From contig NZ_PJIL01000012.1 in NCBI RefSeq assembly GCF_002929335.1, positions 1 through 64,000 on the forward strand: a stretch of DNA of 64,000 bases. Direction: 5' to 3'. This DNA is from Arthrobacter sp. Y81. GTDB taxonomy: Bacteria; Actinomycetota; Actinomycetes; Actinomycetales; Micrococcaceae. Shown piece by piece: positions 45,023-55,086 of this stretch. Each line of letters opens with the position of its first letter. Within the stretch, counting starts at the first letter, position 1. Below the pieces are notes generated by a model that saw only the letters and a list, made by a program, of their open reading frames with translations, was not told the DNA's origin and did no database searches. The position numbers were made by a program, and so were the translations under genes.

Positions 45023-45437
45023 CTGTCGTCTTCCAAGGGAATGAGGGGTTTGAGCTCACGACTTCATGGAGGTGGTTGGGGCGGACGACATGATCGCATG
45101 GCTTCATAGTGGCGCACTCGCGCAACGTGTAAACGGATTCGCTGCGTGAACTAGCTGCAAGCCCGCCGAACAGGACGCAGTTTCGGCCGAGCGGAGGATG
45201 AACAATCGCCGCTATCGAACGGTGCTGCCGGGCGCTCGGGGCTTGCGAGTCCGTGACGATGAAGACGTGGCAGACATCGTCCCGCACGTTATCTCATGGA
45301 CGAGGCCGTCAATGGCTTTGAGGGGCCGCTTGGTAGCTGAGATTGTCTGCAGCACCGCCCACTCATGATGAACAGAACCGTGCCGCCGGAAAAACCGTGG
45401 CCGACTAGGGCCTTGGTTCCTGCGCCAGAAAGGGTCC
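45023..45437. other. Promoter region of the transfer operon; no gene seen
   Basis: About 400 bp without a supported gene. It should hold the promoter for the leftward transfer operon (45022 to 36240) and the end of the gene at 45438. Confidence 0.4.
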
Positions 45438-47129
45438 TTAGCGGACGAAGTCACTAGAGTCTCGCATCACTCCGTGCATTGGAAGTAAGTGGTAGTCCTC
45501 CACCCAGTCACCCTGAAGACTTGCGGCGTCTACCGCGTCCCCTGGGAGGACAGCAGAGACTGGGAAGTTCACCTGTTCCTTGCCTGGGCTAGAAAACGAA
45601 CGGGCGATACTTTGCACCGGATCAAAAGTCCCCTTCGCGGGGGTGATATCCACTTTGACGGCCTGCCGCGTGCTCCAATCGCTAGCTATCCACTCGTAGT
45701 GATCTTTCGACTTGAAGACAAGAAAGTAATTAGCCCTACTCAATTCTGACCGCCGAGGAGAGGTTAGGTCTTGTATGCAGCGTATCTGTGTCTCGTACCA
45801 CCGGGCGAAGACTTCGTCCCACTTCAATTCAGAGGAATCACTTAGGAGGTCACGCACGGCTCTCGTGTATCTGTTCCGACGCTTCAGGCCTTCGACGCCA
45901 AGCAGGGCTATTGCCGTTCTTGGGTACTTTCGAAGGTTTCCGCTGTGCACCACTCTGTTCCCAAAGTAGCTGACAAGTGAGTTCAGAGCGTCGAGGGAGG
46001 AACGTGCTTCCCCAGTGGTGGGCTTGTAACCAGCATGGACGACTCTGTGGCGGATGGCAGCAACTTGGCGCTCCCAGTCCTGTATTGGGCCGGGCACGGT
46101 GGCACTCCAAACACCTCCCAGACGATTATGAAACGAGGTTTTGATACGCGTATCTACGCTCGACGACCATTCGTTAGCGCTCAGCTCAGGTGTTAGACAT
46201 TCTTCCCATTGCAGGTGAGCAAGGAAGACATTGACGACAGACTCTGCAGCGGTCGCCATCATCACGACGCATTCCCGAGTGTTACCGCGTGCTAGCGCAA
46301 CCGTGCCTTGTCGGTAGAGATCTAGGTAGAGGTTGAATGGTGAAGAGCTGCTCGCCGCGTGCTGAAACTTCAACATCTCGTCTTCGCTAAGGTCGTTAAT
46401 CACACCTATTTGGGTTGGGGTGTTACCCGTTACGAACGGGTTGGGTGATATTTCTACTCCATCAGCAATCTCGTTCAACGAGCGGATGGCGATCAGAATA
46501 ACCGGTGGGAGCAGCTCGAATTGCATCAGTGTCACTGCGGTTCGTGTTGCTCCGTAGTATGCAGACTGTCGTGATCGAAGCACTTCCAGTGCGCTGTCGA
46601 GTGCTGATCGTAAGAATTCGTGAGAGATGTCTTTCTTATTGCGAATTCGTGGTCCGGCAGTTGCGTTGCTCAAGCTAAGGTCAAAAGACACTGAATCTAA
46701 GGGGATTGCTATTTCAGCCACTGACCGAAACAAGTTTGGTGACTCTCCGTCAGGCTTTTTAGGTGCACGAGCTCGGGTCGTACCAGGCATGTGTCGAGTG
46801 AACATCTCAGCCATGAGTGGCAACTCAGACACTTCCACAATGTCCGCTTCGTAGCGACGGAACACGGTAGATCCGGCTAAGAGTGCCGTGTCGACAAGAT
46901 TGGTCGAATTTGGGAAGCCAGGGTCCACCCCAGTTCTTGGCGGGATCGGACCATATGAGTCAAGCCATGCAATCACGGACGAATCTATCGACATGTAGGT
47001 GGTCATGACGGTGTTGTCAGGTATCCGCATGAAGTCAGGCAGTGGAATAAAGAATGTCGCTAGGAGCTCGTCGGAATCCAGGAGGACATCAGGGCCGCCG
47101 TCCGTTAACTTCTGCCACTGCCTTGCCAT
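45438..47129 (-). CDS. Large HEPN-like protein, candidate defence gene
   Basis: A 563-residue protein of unknown family. In its second half the block ECVVMMATAAESVVNVFLAH is followed by DWERQVAAIRHRVVHAGYKP. The latter contains Arg-x4-His (bases 46035-46052, residues about 360-365), the catalytic motif of HEPN ribonucleases, and sits in the right helical context for a HEPN of the Apea/AbiF kind. The N-terminal half is mixed alpha-beta with a run of hydrophobic helices (LLPPVILIAIRSLNEIADG). The stretch is visibly less GC-rich than the neighbouring transfer genes, a sign of separate origin. GGAAAGGA stands before the ATG at 47129. Confidence 0.6.
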   Translation of the reverse strand: MARQWQKLTDGGPDVLLDSDELLATFFIPLPDFMRIPDNTVMTTYMSIDSSVIAWLDSYGPIPPRTGVDPGFPNSTNLVDTALLAGSTVFRRYEADIVEVSELPLMAEMFTRHMPGTTRARAPKKPDGESPNLFRSVAEIAIPLDSVSFDLSLSNATAGPRIRNKKDISHEFLRSALDSALEVLRSRQSAYYGATRTAVTLMQFELLPPVILIAIRSLNEIADGVEISPNPFVTGNTPTQIGVINDLSEDEMLKFQHAASSSSPFNLYLDLYRQGTVALARGNTRECVVMMATAAESVVNVFLAHLQWEECLTPELSANEWSSSVDTRIKTSFHNRLGGVWSATVPGPIQDWERQVAAIRHRVVHAGYKPTTGEARSSLDALNSLVSYFGNRVVHSGNLRKYPRTAIALLGVEGLKRRNRYTRAVRDLLSDSSELKWDEVFARWYETQIRCIQDLTSPRRSELSRANYFLVFKSKDHYEWIASDWSTRQAVKVDITPAKGTFDPVQSIARSFSSPGKEQVNFPVSAVLPGDAVDAASLQGDWVEDYHLLPMHGVMRDSSDFVR

Positions 47130-47477
47130 GTGCTTCCTTTCCATTTGAGATCTGCTCGGATTTGAACTTACTAATTGTCAGTTTGTCAGATTGGTAGTAA
47201 TGGACCTGTGTCCCCTATTACGAGAGCGGTTCCGCTCTGCAAGAAGGCCCTATACACTTTCTGAGCCGAACAGGTCCCTCCCCGCCAGGGAGCGCGTTTC
47301 AGCGCCCGTACTCAGATTGTTTTCACTAGGTTCCGCCGACGTACTTGCTCACAGGGGCGTAAGACCCCGATCAACAAAAGCCGGGGCGACATCACGAACG
47401 GGCGCCGATGGGCGGATAAGGAATACCACCCCACCACTCGGGTGGGAGGAATGAGCACGGGAACTGGATGGGTCAAA
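47130..47477. other. No recognisable gene
   Basis: Upstream region of the HEPN-like gene. I see no gene and no clear hairpin. Confidence 0.4.
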
Positions 47478-48161
47478 CTATGAAGTTGACGCGACAACCT
47501 TCGGAAAAGCAAACCAACCCTCACAGTGCAACAGCGTGAGAGACGCTGCGTCTCGCTCGAGGTGCTTGAGCATCCGCAAGACGTGATTGTCCGTCACGGA
47601 CAGGCCATCGCCCGCGCGGAGCAGGACGTAGGGGATCCTCTGCGCCCTGGCGTAGAACTTGTAACGGAAGTTACAACTGGGAAACTCTGACTCTAAATTC
47701 TTCTGAAGGTCCGGGAGGATGAGTGCCAGAAGCCGAGCTGTATCCTCCCACTCATTTGGACCCGTCCTGGACGGCTCGATGTGATCCGCCAGCAGGGTGA
47801 CGACCACCTTAGGTAAGAGCTTGCGGCGCTTAAGCGCTGCAAGCCGTCCGCGCCAACCCAGGAGAAACTTCAATACCTGAATAGCGATACCGACTGGCTT
47901 CAAGAACCGGAAGACGGCCTCGACAGTGCCGGGGCCACCGGCGGCCGCTCCGACTCCTAGCGGAACCGCCTTCTGGCAGTCGATCCCTGTGTGACGCAGA
48001 AACTCTTGGACGTGCTCCGATATTGCATCTTCATCCGGGCGGGCGAATGGGTTGGGCCTCACCGATCGTGCACTTGTATCAACGCCCACCGTTTTGTCCG
48101 GCAGGTCTTCGTATGGCGGGCGCCATTCCATGTCCAATCGCTTCTGCTCGCTGTGGCTCAC
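47478..48161 (-). CDS. Hypothetical protein, divergent to YobI-like NTPase
   Basis: A 227-residue protein of unknown family. A Gly- and Ala-rich hydrophobic stretch (AVPLGVGAAAGGPGTVEAVF, then LKPVGIAIQVLKFLLGW) in the middle could enter a membrane. The C-terminal half is a compact alpha-beta domain (KVVVTLLADHIEPSRTGPNE, ARLLALILPDLQKNLESEFP, YARAQRIPYVLLRAGDGLSV). A GTG at 48161 gives the full frame; an ATG ten codons in (48131) is also possible. It is divergent from the NTPase gene. Confidence 0.55.
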   Translation of the reverse strand: MSHSEQKRLDMEWRPPYEDLPDKTVGVDTSARSVRPNPFARPDEDAISEHVQEFLRHTGIDCQKAVPLGVGAAAGGPGTVEAVFRFLKPVGIAIQVLKFLLGWRGRLAALKRRKLLPKVVVTLLADHIEPSRTGPNEWEDTARLLALILPDLQKNLESEFPSCNFRYKFYARAQRIPYVLLRAGDGLSVTDNHVLRMLKHLERDAASLTLLHCEGWFAFPKVVASTS

Positions 48162-48656
48162 TGCGGCCGCTGCCCTTCGCTATTCGAGTCACCCGTGAGG
48201 CCGGGGACGGTCTCACGCTACAGGGAGAAAACCGCATTGGCTCGAAATCTCACAACCTAAAGTAAATGGGTCCTCTACCTTCATCTCTACTGAAGGCCTC
48301 CTGCCGCTCTCGCCGTCCGACTTCCAAGGAACTGCGACGCCGCACACATTTTCCGTTCCTGGCACTCCTCCAGCGAGCGTTCTTACGGGCGGGCTCCCTG
48401 AGACACAATTTCGGCCGTGAGGCAGTCTTGCACTGTGAATTGCAGCGATGAGTGGCGGCATTTTCGCAGCGCTACATGTCACCCCTCATCCAAATCTTCA
48501 GAAGTCCCGTGCACCAACGGCAGCAGCTGCCGGGACACTGACCGGTGTCCAGGAAAAGGCAGCGAGCGAGTACGACCTGACCATCCGCACAAACCAGGGG
48601 GTGGTGTCCATCTGGCGTACGCGCAGGAGTGGCCTTCCAACCGTAGGATTCTTGGC

Positions 48657-51600
48657 ATGGACGACACCGCTTCGCAAACTCTTCCCGCCGGCACAGAACC
48701 TTCCGGCCAGTCTGACGGGGCCGCTGACGATGTAACCTTCCGCGCGGCTGGTTACGGCGACGGCAGGGTTGGTTTGCTCCCTCTGACAGCCGGGTACGAA
48801 GAAGTCCACCATGGCCTTTACGTCAGGTATCTTCAGGAAGCACTTACAGGTTCTGACCGGGATACCCTCCGCAATATTGCGTTGACCGGCGGCTATGGCA
48901 TCGGTAAGAGCAGCATCCTCCAAGAAGTCAGCGAACGGGCCGATAAGGGCAAAGTCCTTACCCTTTCACTGTCCACCCTCGGAGACGAACCACCGACTGC
49001 GCTTGCCGCGGACGGCGGCCAGCCCGTGCCGGTGACGAAAACCAACCGCATCCAGAAGGAAATCGTTAAGCAGCTGCTGTATCGGGAGGACCCTGCCCGC
49101 GTTCCGGGCTCCAGATATCGGCGTATGGGCTCCTTCAAGTGGAGTCGTGAATCGATGGCGGCAGTCATTTGCGCCGCGACAGTCGTCCTTCTGGGGTATC
49201 TCACCCGTTTCACCGATCGGCTCATCAATTTTGCAGGCGACAACCCGTTGGCCAGGGTGGGCATGCACGTGGCGCTATTCGTGTTGGTGGCAGGGCTGAT
49301 TCTTGCCGCTCGTTGGGTCTTTCACAACCGCTTCTGGATCGAGAAGCTCATCGCCGGTCCGGCAACCATTTCCTTGTCCAACAAGTCAGGGAGCTACTTC
49401 GATGAATACCTGGACGAGATCGTCTACTTCTTTGGGGCCACACACTACGACATCGCAATATTTGAGGACATCGACCGGTTTGAGGATCCGCACATCTTTC
49501 AAACCCTCCGTGAGCTGAATACCATCCTCAATAACTCCAAACAACTTGATCGCAACATCCGCTTCATCTATGCAATCAAGGACAGCATCTTCGAACAGCT
49601 CGGATCTGATGACCCGACCGCTCCCGACGTCGCCGGGAACGCCAGCGTGACCTCCAAGCCAGCTGATGCGGCTAAGGCCGAGACCGAGCGGGCGAACAGA
49701 ACCAAGTTCTTCGATTTGGTCATACCCGTCGTGCCTTTCATCACGCACCGCAGCGCACGGGACCATATGACAGACATCCTGACCAAGTCCGGCCTGGACG
49801 TCTCACGGGAACTCGTCGCCCTGGCGGCCAGACACATACCTGACATGCGCCTGATAAAGAACATTCACAACGAATACGGCATATTCAGGGAACGGCTCCT
49901 GCTATCTGCTGAGGCGCTCCCAGGACTGAACGCCGACTCCCTGTTTGCGATGATCGTGTACAAGAACATCCACCTTTCCGACTTCGAGCAGATCAAAACA
50001 GGCAGCGGCCAACTCGACAAGCTATACGAAACCAGCCGTGCACTGGTGGATGAAAATGTTGCAGAACTGGATAAGGAAGCCACGAGGATCCAGGTCGAAC
50101 TGGTGGCAGGGCCAGATGCTTCGGCTTCGCTGGCTGATTCCCTGGGGGAAAAGCTCGAGCGGTATGTCTTCAGGGTTTTCCGCCATCAAGGTCTCGTCAG
50201 CTTCCGCCAGATATCGTTCTCTATAGCATCCGGCAGCTTTACGCGGGCAGAGATACGTACTGCTCTCTTCTGGAAGCCCTATATGGAAGGAGGAGGGCAG
50301 CTGTCGGTCAGTGTGAGGGATACGAACAACAACCCTCACGCGCTGGTGTTCACTCTTGAGGACATCAGCGAGGCCTTCGGGAAGGAGCTTTCCCCGGAAG
50401 ATTGGAAACAATACGACCACGACAGGCTGAAGGCCCGGTTGAAAGAAATCGACGCATCGCGACGGTTCCTCCTGAGTGCAGACATGGCGGACCTCGTCGC
50501 CTCTCCCGAGTACACCGTTAAGGTCTCAGAAGAAGCGCAGTCCCTGAAGACAATCCGTCAGGACCTCCTGGGGTCCGCACTGGCAATCGACTTGGTCGAC
50601 AAGGGATTCATTGACAGGAATTTCACGCTCTACACTTCGCAGTTCCAAGGCGTCCACGTCAGCATCGACGCCATGAACTTCATACTCCACCATGTGCAAC
50701 CCAACCGCATGGGCATCAACTTTCCGTTCCCGACTTCGACCGATATCGAGGCGATGTTGGGGGAGGCCGGCCCTAACGTTCTGGCCGAGCGGAGCATGTA
50801 CAACATCGAGATCCTCGACTACCTGCTTGCAGGGGAGGACATCCGCTGTACCCCCATCATCCGCAATCTCGCAGTTCCAGGGCAGGACGAGCAGGACTTC
50901 ACAACCGCGTACCTGGCCAGAGGGAAACAGCGCGAAGCCCTGTATCGCAAGCTCGCATCCTTCATGCCGGAAATCTTCAGCACCATTGTCGACATGGCGG
51001 TTGACTTTGAGCTGAAAACAGACCTATTCAACGCTGCGTTGACTGGCGCCCAAACGGACGTGGACTACAGTCTGCACGGTTTGGGCCCCTTCATTGAGGA
51101 CAACTATGCGTCAATGAATCTCTTCACAGCTGACCCCTCTCATGTCCAAGCCATCGGCCCGGTCATGGAAATCCTCAAGGAACTAGACGTTTCGCTACCC
51201 ACACTCTTGCCGCTCAATGCCGCTTTCAAACGTGGCATCGTCGAAAACAGCCTCTACCATCTGACGGTAACCAACCTGAGGGCCGCGCTGGACGGGCACG
51301 ATGACTTCGCGCTCGACGCCATTAAGGACAGGAATGCCACGGTATATGCCTATGTCCTGGACAATGCAGACCAGTATGTTCCCTTGATGTCCGGAAGACC
51401 GGAACCCTCCCACACCATCCATTCGCCATCCCGCTTCATCGAAATCCTTGAGGACGCCGCAGCCCGCGACGCGTCAGCCGTGGCCGCCCTCGCAAAGCAC
51501 GCAGCGCCTGGTTGCATCGTTGCCGATATCCAGGCGATCAACAGGACGACTTGGCCGTCCCTCGCCAAGGAAAACCGATTGCTTCCCACCTTTGCAAACC

Positions 51601-52436
51601 TCGAAAGTTACGTTCGGGAAACCGGGAGAATCGACGAAGATCTGGCTGTTTTCCTCACCGCTGCCGGAGCCGTACTTGAGTACGAGAACGCCACGGAAGA
51701 GGCCAAGGAGACCCTGGCCGTCCTGATCCTCAACGCTGGTGGAGTTCTGCCTGATCAAGGCACACGTGTTCAGCTGGCCGAAAGCCTCGCGCTTAAGGAA
51801 TTTGTCGACGTTGCCCGGATCCACGCTGAGCCCGGGCAGCTGATCGGGCTCCTCATCAGGGACAGGATAGTAAATGACACGGCCGAATCGTATGGACCGG
51901 CGGTCGGCTTTGATTGGCCTACCCGTGAATTCGCGATTCACCAATCAAAACAGTTCTCGAAGTATCTGGAACCCGAACATGTACCGTCGGAGGATCTGGG
52001 GTCGCTCCTGACAAGTGCCGCTGTGCCGGCAGAGGTAAAGAATGCCGTACTGAATAGGCTGCCCGAATTTGGGGTAGCAGCTACGCCGGCAGCACTCACG
52101 GAAGCAGCAAGCTACGCACTTACTACGGGCATAGACCTCACAAAGGAATCTTTGCGCACCCTGGCAGCCGGAAAGGCAGATTCCATAGCCATCGTGACAC
52201 TGCTGGAACCCGTCCTGCACGACTTCGGATACACGACTGTCGAGGAAATCCTGAAAACGATGGGCCCCCCATACAAGTCCCTAACCCAGCCTGGAACTCA
52301 CCACGTAAAACTCCCACGAACAGCAGCCCACCTAGCCCTTGCCCGCTTTGTCGAGAACTTCGGGTATGCCAGCTCAAACAACTGGGACAGAACCCCTGGC
52401 CTTTCAGAGATGAAGGTTTTCATGGGGAAGACCTAG
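48657..52436 (+). CDS. YobI-like membrane P-loop NTPase
   Basis: A 1259-residue protein. Walker A is ALTGGYGIGKSSILQE near residue 80 and Walker B is IAIFEDIDRFEDPHIFQTLR near 255. Between them two membrane segments (MAAVICAATVVLLGYLTRF and MHVALFVLVAGLILAARWVF) form a hairpin. This insertion of a membrane hairpin in a KAP/STAND-like NTPase, together with FFGATHYDIAIFEDIDRF, is the mark of the YobI family. The last 800 residues are helical and repeat-like. KAP-type NTPases with membrane hairpins are suspected in phage defence; the family function is not established. The ATG at 48657 follows GGATTCTTGGC; earlier starts lack protein-like sequence. Confidence 0.8.
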   Translation: MDDTASQTLPAGTEPSGQSDGAADDVTFRAAGYGDGRVGLLPLTAGYEEVHHGLYVRYLQEALTGSDRDTLRNIALTGGYGIGKSSILQEVSERADKGKVLTLSLSTLGDEPPTALAADGGQPVPVTKTNRIQKEIVKQLLYREDPARVPGSRYRRMGSFKWSRESMAAVICAATVVLLGYLTRFTDRLINFAGDNPLARVGMHVALFVLVAGLILAARWVFHNRFWIEKLIAGPATISLSNKSGSYFDEYLDEIVYFFGATHYDIAIFEDIDRFEDPHIFQTLRELNTILNNSKQLDRNIRFIYAIKDSIFEQLGSDDPTAPDVAGNASVTSKPADAAKAETERANRTKFFDLVIPVVPFITHRSARDHMTDILTKSGLDVSRELVALAARHIPDMRLIKNIHNEYGIFRERLLLSAEALPGLNADSLFAMIVYKNIHLSDFEQIKTGSGQLDKLYETSRALVDENVAELDKEATRIQVELVAGPDASASLADSLGEKLERYVFRVFRHQGLVSFRQISFSIASGSFTRAEIRTALFWKPYMEGGGQLSVSVRDTNNNPHALVFTLEDISEAFGKELSPEDWKQYDHDRLKARLKEIDASRRFLLSADMADLVASPEYTVKVSEEAQSLKTIRQDLLGSALAIDLVDKGFIDRNFTLYTSQFQGVHVSIDAMNFILHHVQPNRMGINFPFPTSTDIEAMLGEAGPNVLAERSMYNIEILDYLLAGEDIRCTPIIRNLAVPGQDEQDFTTAYLARGKQREALYRKLASFMPEIFSTIVDMAVDFELKTDLFNAALTGAQTDVDYSLHGLGPFIEDNYASMNLFTADPSHVQAIGPVMEILKELDVSLPTLLPLNAAFKRGIVENSLYHLTVTNLRAALDGHDDFALDAIKDRNATVYAYVLDNADQYVPLMSGRPEPSHTIHSPSRFIEILEDAAARDASAVAALAKHAAPGCIVADIQAINRTTWPSLAKENRLLPTFANLESYVRETGRIDEDLAVFLTAAGAVLEYENATEEAKETLAVLILNAGGVLPDQGTRVQLAESLALKEFVDVARIHAEPGQLIGLLIRDRIVNDTAESYGPAVGFDWPTREFAIHQSKQFSKYLEPEHVPSEDLGSLLTSAAVPAEVKNAVLNRLPEFGVAATPAALTEAASYALTTGIDLTKESLRTLAAGKADSIAIVTLLEPVLHDFGYTTVEEILKTMGPPYKSLTQPGTHHVKLPRTAAHLALARFVENFGYASSNNWDRTPGLSEMKVFMGKT

Positions 52437-52684
52437 GCCAGAAGCGTCGCCGTGGTTGGCGTCGGCAACAAAGTTCCACACAGCACTTCTCCAGGGAGCG
52501 CCGCCAGCAGCGTAACTTGCCGTGCATAGCGACACGCGGGCCTGCGTTAGGTGGTGGCAATTGGCCGCCGCGCTGAAGCTTGTGGTTGTCTCGCCCGTTA
52601 CCGTGCTGGTAGCCCCCCTGTGCCCGACGGACCCCGGCCCCGTACAACCGATGTGGGGGCGGCATCCTGATCGTTGACTTGCCC
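52437..52684. other. Short gap, no gene seen
   Basis: Region between the convergent NTPase gene and the gene at 52685. No clear terminator stem was found. Confidence 0.35.
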
Positions 52685-53240
52685 CTATTTGATGACGCGA
52701 AGCGTAAGTTCGTAGTGTTCGCGCTTTGATGTCGGGTGGACGCTGGGAGGGAAGACGACTACTTCAATTCGTACCAACCCTCCCGCTGCTTCAGCATCGG
52801 ATGAGACGGCGTTCATTGCCTTCTGTGTGCAGTTCGCCGCTTGTTCATTTGCTTCCGGAGTGAAGCTGGACCTGCGGGTGATGACCTCGTATCCAGAGTC
52901 TGTAAGAAGCTGGTGCAGCTCCGGGCAGCTTATGGATTCCATCCCAAGGTCCCACTGCTGGTTCAGCTCAGGGCATGCTGGTACGAGGCAGTAGGAACCG
53001 GTGTGCAGCGTTTCAGAATCGCTGACAGCCTCCACTCCGGCTCAGTCTTGAGGTGCTCTGCCACGTCCCTCATGTAGGGTGCGGCCTCCTTGCCGTTGAG
53101 GTGGACGGCCACGGTGAAAACAGAGAACAGTTCAGCGGCGGCGACCAAGCCAACCAGAATTCCTGCCCACCAGAGCAGGACGTTACGAGGGTTCTTCTTC
53201 CTTGCGGGGCAATGGCTGCCGGTACGGGTTGTCGCTCACG
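52685..53240 (-). pseudogene. Small secreted or membrane protein gene, frameshifted
   Basis: Three pieces in succession on the minus strand fit one gene. A GTG start gives SDNPYRQPLPRK. A second frame carries a membrane segment, NVLLWWAGILVGLVAAAELF followed by SVFTVAVHLNG and YMRDVAEHLKTEPEW. A third frame, EAVSDSETLHTGSYCLVPAC, continues to the stop at 52685 with SGYEVITRRSSFTPEANEQA. Frame changes are needed near 53190 and 53038. The last piece alone (52685-53035, GTG start, 116 residues) could still be translated. Function is unknown. Confidence 0.45.
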
Positions 53241-53609
53241 TTGAAGTCCTGCTCTCGCAATCGCGTTTGCTCAAAGGCTGATCGTAAGCCCCGCCGCTGG
53301 CGCCCGACAGTGGGCGACGCGATAGGCTCGAACACGCCAGCCTGCTCCGGGCCGAAGGCTTCTCCGTACAGGAAACTATCGTCAAGACCGGACCGAAACG
53401 CATCACCTTATACGGCAGCTGTCGACCCGGTCCCCCGCCGCTGACATCACCTGAATACCCTGTCGCGGATACCCTGAATGTCGGCAGGACTGGGGGCTTG
53501 TGCCGTGCCTACCTGCGCAGGAGGGCCGTCGGTGATGGCCCAATCCATCGGCCCCTTACCCCGTCGGTGTGTCCTGTTACGTTATGGGGCGAGGGATTCA
53601 TTCGAATGT

Positions 53610-53912
53610 ATGTTCTATACTTTTACTGTGATCAAGCGTGGCACTCCCGACGACTCCGAGCGCATGTTTGCTCGGATGCAAGCCGAAGAGAGCCGACCGA
53701 TTGATGACCCAGCTCCAATCCGAGACTTCCCGAAGTACGGCCGGCCTCTGGTCTACGTGAGCGGAATCTACGGCAAGGCTGTGGGGTGGACGCACACCTA
53801 CGGCCTGATTGAATGGATGGACTCTTCAGGCAAGTACCACTTGGGCTGGGCACACTCATCGAGCATCAAGCGGGTGACACCGGAAGAGTGGAAGGGTGAG
53901 AGCGGACTGTAG
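53610..53912 (+). CDS. Hypothetical protein
   Basis: A protein of about 100 residues, VIKRGTPDDSERMFARMQAE followed by GRPLVYVSGIYGKAVGWTHT, YGLIEWMDSSGKYHLGWAHS and SSIKRVTPEEWKGE. The aromatic- and glycine-rich middle looks like a small beta barrel. No family is recognised. The start is uncertain: ATG at 53610 or GTG at 53628. It lies on the plus strand, convergent with the peptidase gene at 53971. Confidence 0.55.
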   Translation: MFYTFTVIKRGTPDDSERMFARMQAEESRPIDDPAPIRDFPKYGRPLVYVSGIYGKAVGWTHTYGLIEWMDSSGKYHLGWAHSSSIKRVTPEEWKGESGL

Positions 53913-53970
53913 TGGTCCATAGTGACCGCTCAGGCCGGCCGTGTGGTGCAAGCGATGCCCGGATCACTTG

Positions 53971-55086
53971 TCAGGGCAGTAGATCAAAATAGGCCGTATC
54001 CGAATTCCACGCGATCGGGTGCAGCAACGTCCCCACAGAGGGGTTGAGTGCGCTGTACATCATGCCTTCACGGGCGTAGATACCAACATGGCCCCAGTTG
54101 TTCGGCCCTTGTGCGTTCTGGACGACTAGGTCCCCTGGCTGCGGATTGTTCGTCCGCACCCCAACCCTCCATTGCTCCACCCTTGGGAGGTTGATTCCGG
54201 CTTGCCGATAGATCCATTGGACGAAGCCGGAGCAGTCCCACGCTTTGAAAGCCGCCCCGCCCCACACATAGGATCCACCGACGCCATCGCGAGTAAACCG
54301 CAGGATATCACTTCGGATTTGGCTCAGATCCGCCAACGCTGTTGAAGGCGCTGAGGCGCTCGGTGTATTAACGCAATCCGAAGGCGCGGTCCCGCCGTCG
54401 AGCGCAACAACGATGGCCACGGCTTCCGGCTCCCACCGCGCGTACAGCTCAGGAAACGCCGAGACCTGAACAGCCTGGGCAGCCTGGCCTTTGCTCATGG
54501 ATTGCCATCCAGGGATGTCCAGAAGACCGCGAGGGCTCCCCCGGTTGGGACCAGACGCTCCCCCATAGAAAGCCCGCACGTTATAGATGGGATCCATCAG
54601 CTCTTCGACACTTCCCCAGCCGGCAGCCGGACGTTGCTGAGCGGTGCCAAGGGAATCGTGGTCGGTTCCAACACCGTCGTGAGGGTAGTTGAGTGATGCG
54701 GGGACATTCACGTTGGCCAGCATTCTGAGACTGGATTCTTGCAAAGCCATCATGATTGCGATGATCTGACCATCTCGTGGCACGCCCAACTGCTTGCCGA
54801 CTGAGATGTAGTCCCTCGCGAGACTCAGTTGCCGGGGCGTCAGGTTGACCGGCGCCTGGCTGCTATTGCCGATGTCCAAGGCACCGCTCGCGTCGGCGCC
54901 TCGCTGACCACTCAACCCTGCTGAATAGCAGATCGAGCCGGTGGTCGTCGCGTTGGCGCCGAGCACTGCAACGGCCGCACAGAGCGCAAAAGCACCCGCC
55001 AGGATCGCGGTCGTGGCCGCGGCCACCAGAGCCCGAAGGATGATCCGGCGCCTTGCCAGGACAGCCAACATGGCCGGAACCGGCAT
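53971..55086 (-). CDS. NlpC/P60 cell-wall peptidase of the transfer system
   Basis: A 371-residue exported protein. An N-terminal membrane segment (LVAAATTAILAGAFALCAAV) is followed by a lysozyme-like region (VPRDGQIIAIMMALQESSLR, SLNYPHDGVGTDHDSLGTAQ). The C-terminal NlpC/P60 domain has the catalytic Cys in AWDCSGFVQWIYRQAG and the His in NNWGHVGIYAREG. This two-domain plan opens the peptidoglycan for the transfer channel in Gram-positive ICEs. The ATG at 55086 shares a base with the previous stop (TAATG), so translation is coupled to the gene upstream. Confidence 0.88.
   Translation of the reverse strand: MPVPAMLAVLARRRIILRALVAAATTAILAGAFALCAAVAVLGANATTTGSICYSAGLSGQRGADASGALDIGNSSQAPVNLTPRQLSLARDYISVGKQLGVPRDGQIIAIMMALQESSLRMLANVNVPASLNYPHDGVGTDHDSLGTAQQRPAAGWGSVEELMDPIYNVRAFYGGASGPNRGSPRGLLDIPGWQSMSKGQAAQAVQVSAFPELYARWEPEAVAIVVALDGGTAPSDCVNTPSASAPSTALADLSQIRSDILRFTRDGVGGSYVWGGAAFKAWDCSGFVQWIYRQAGINLPRVEQWRVGVRTNNPQPGDLVVQNAQGPNNWGHVGIYAREGMMYSALNPSVGTLLHPIAWNSDTAYFDLLP

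Noticed and set aside
47191..47460. Possible CRISPR or RNA gene in the HEPN upstream region
   Set aside because: No regular repeats or convincing cloverleaf; only small GC-rich stems.
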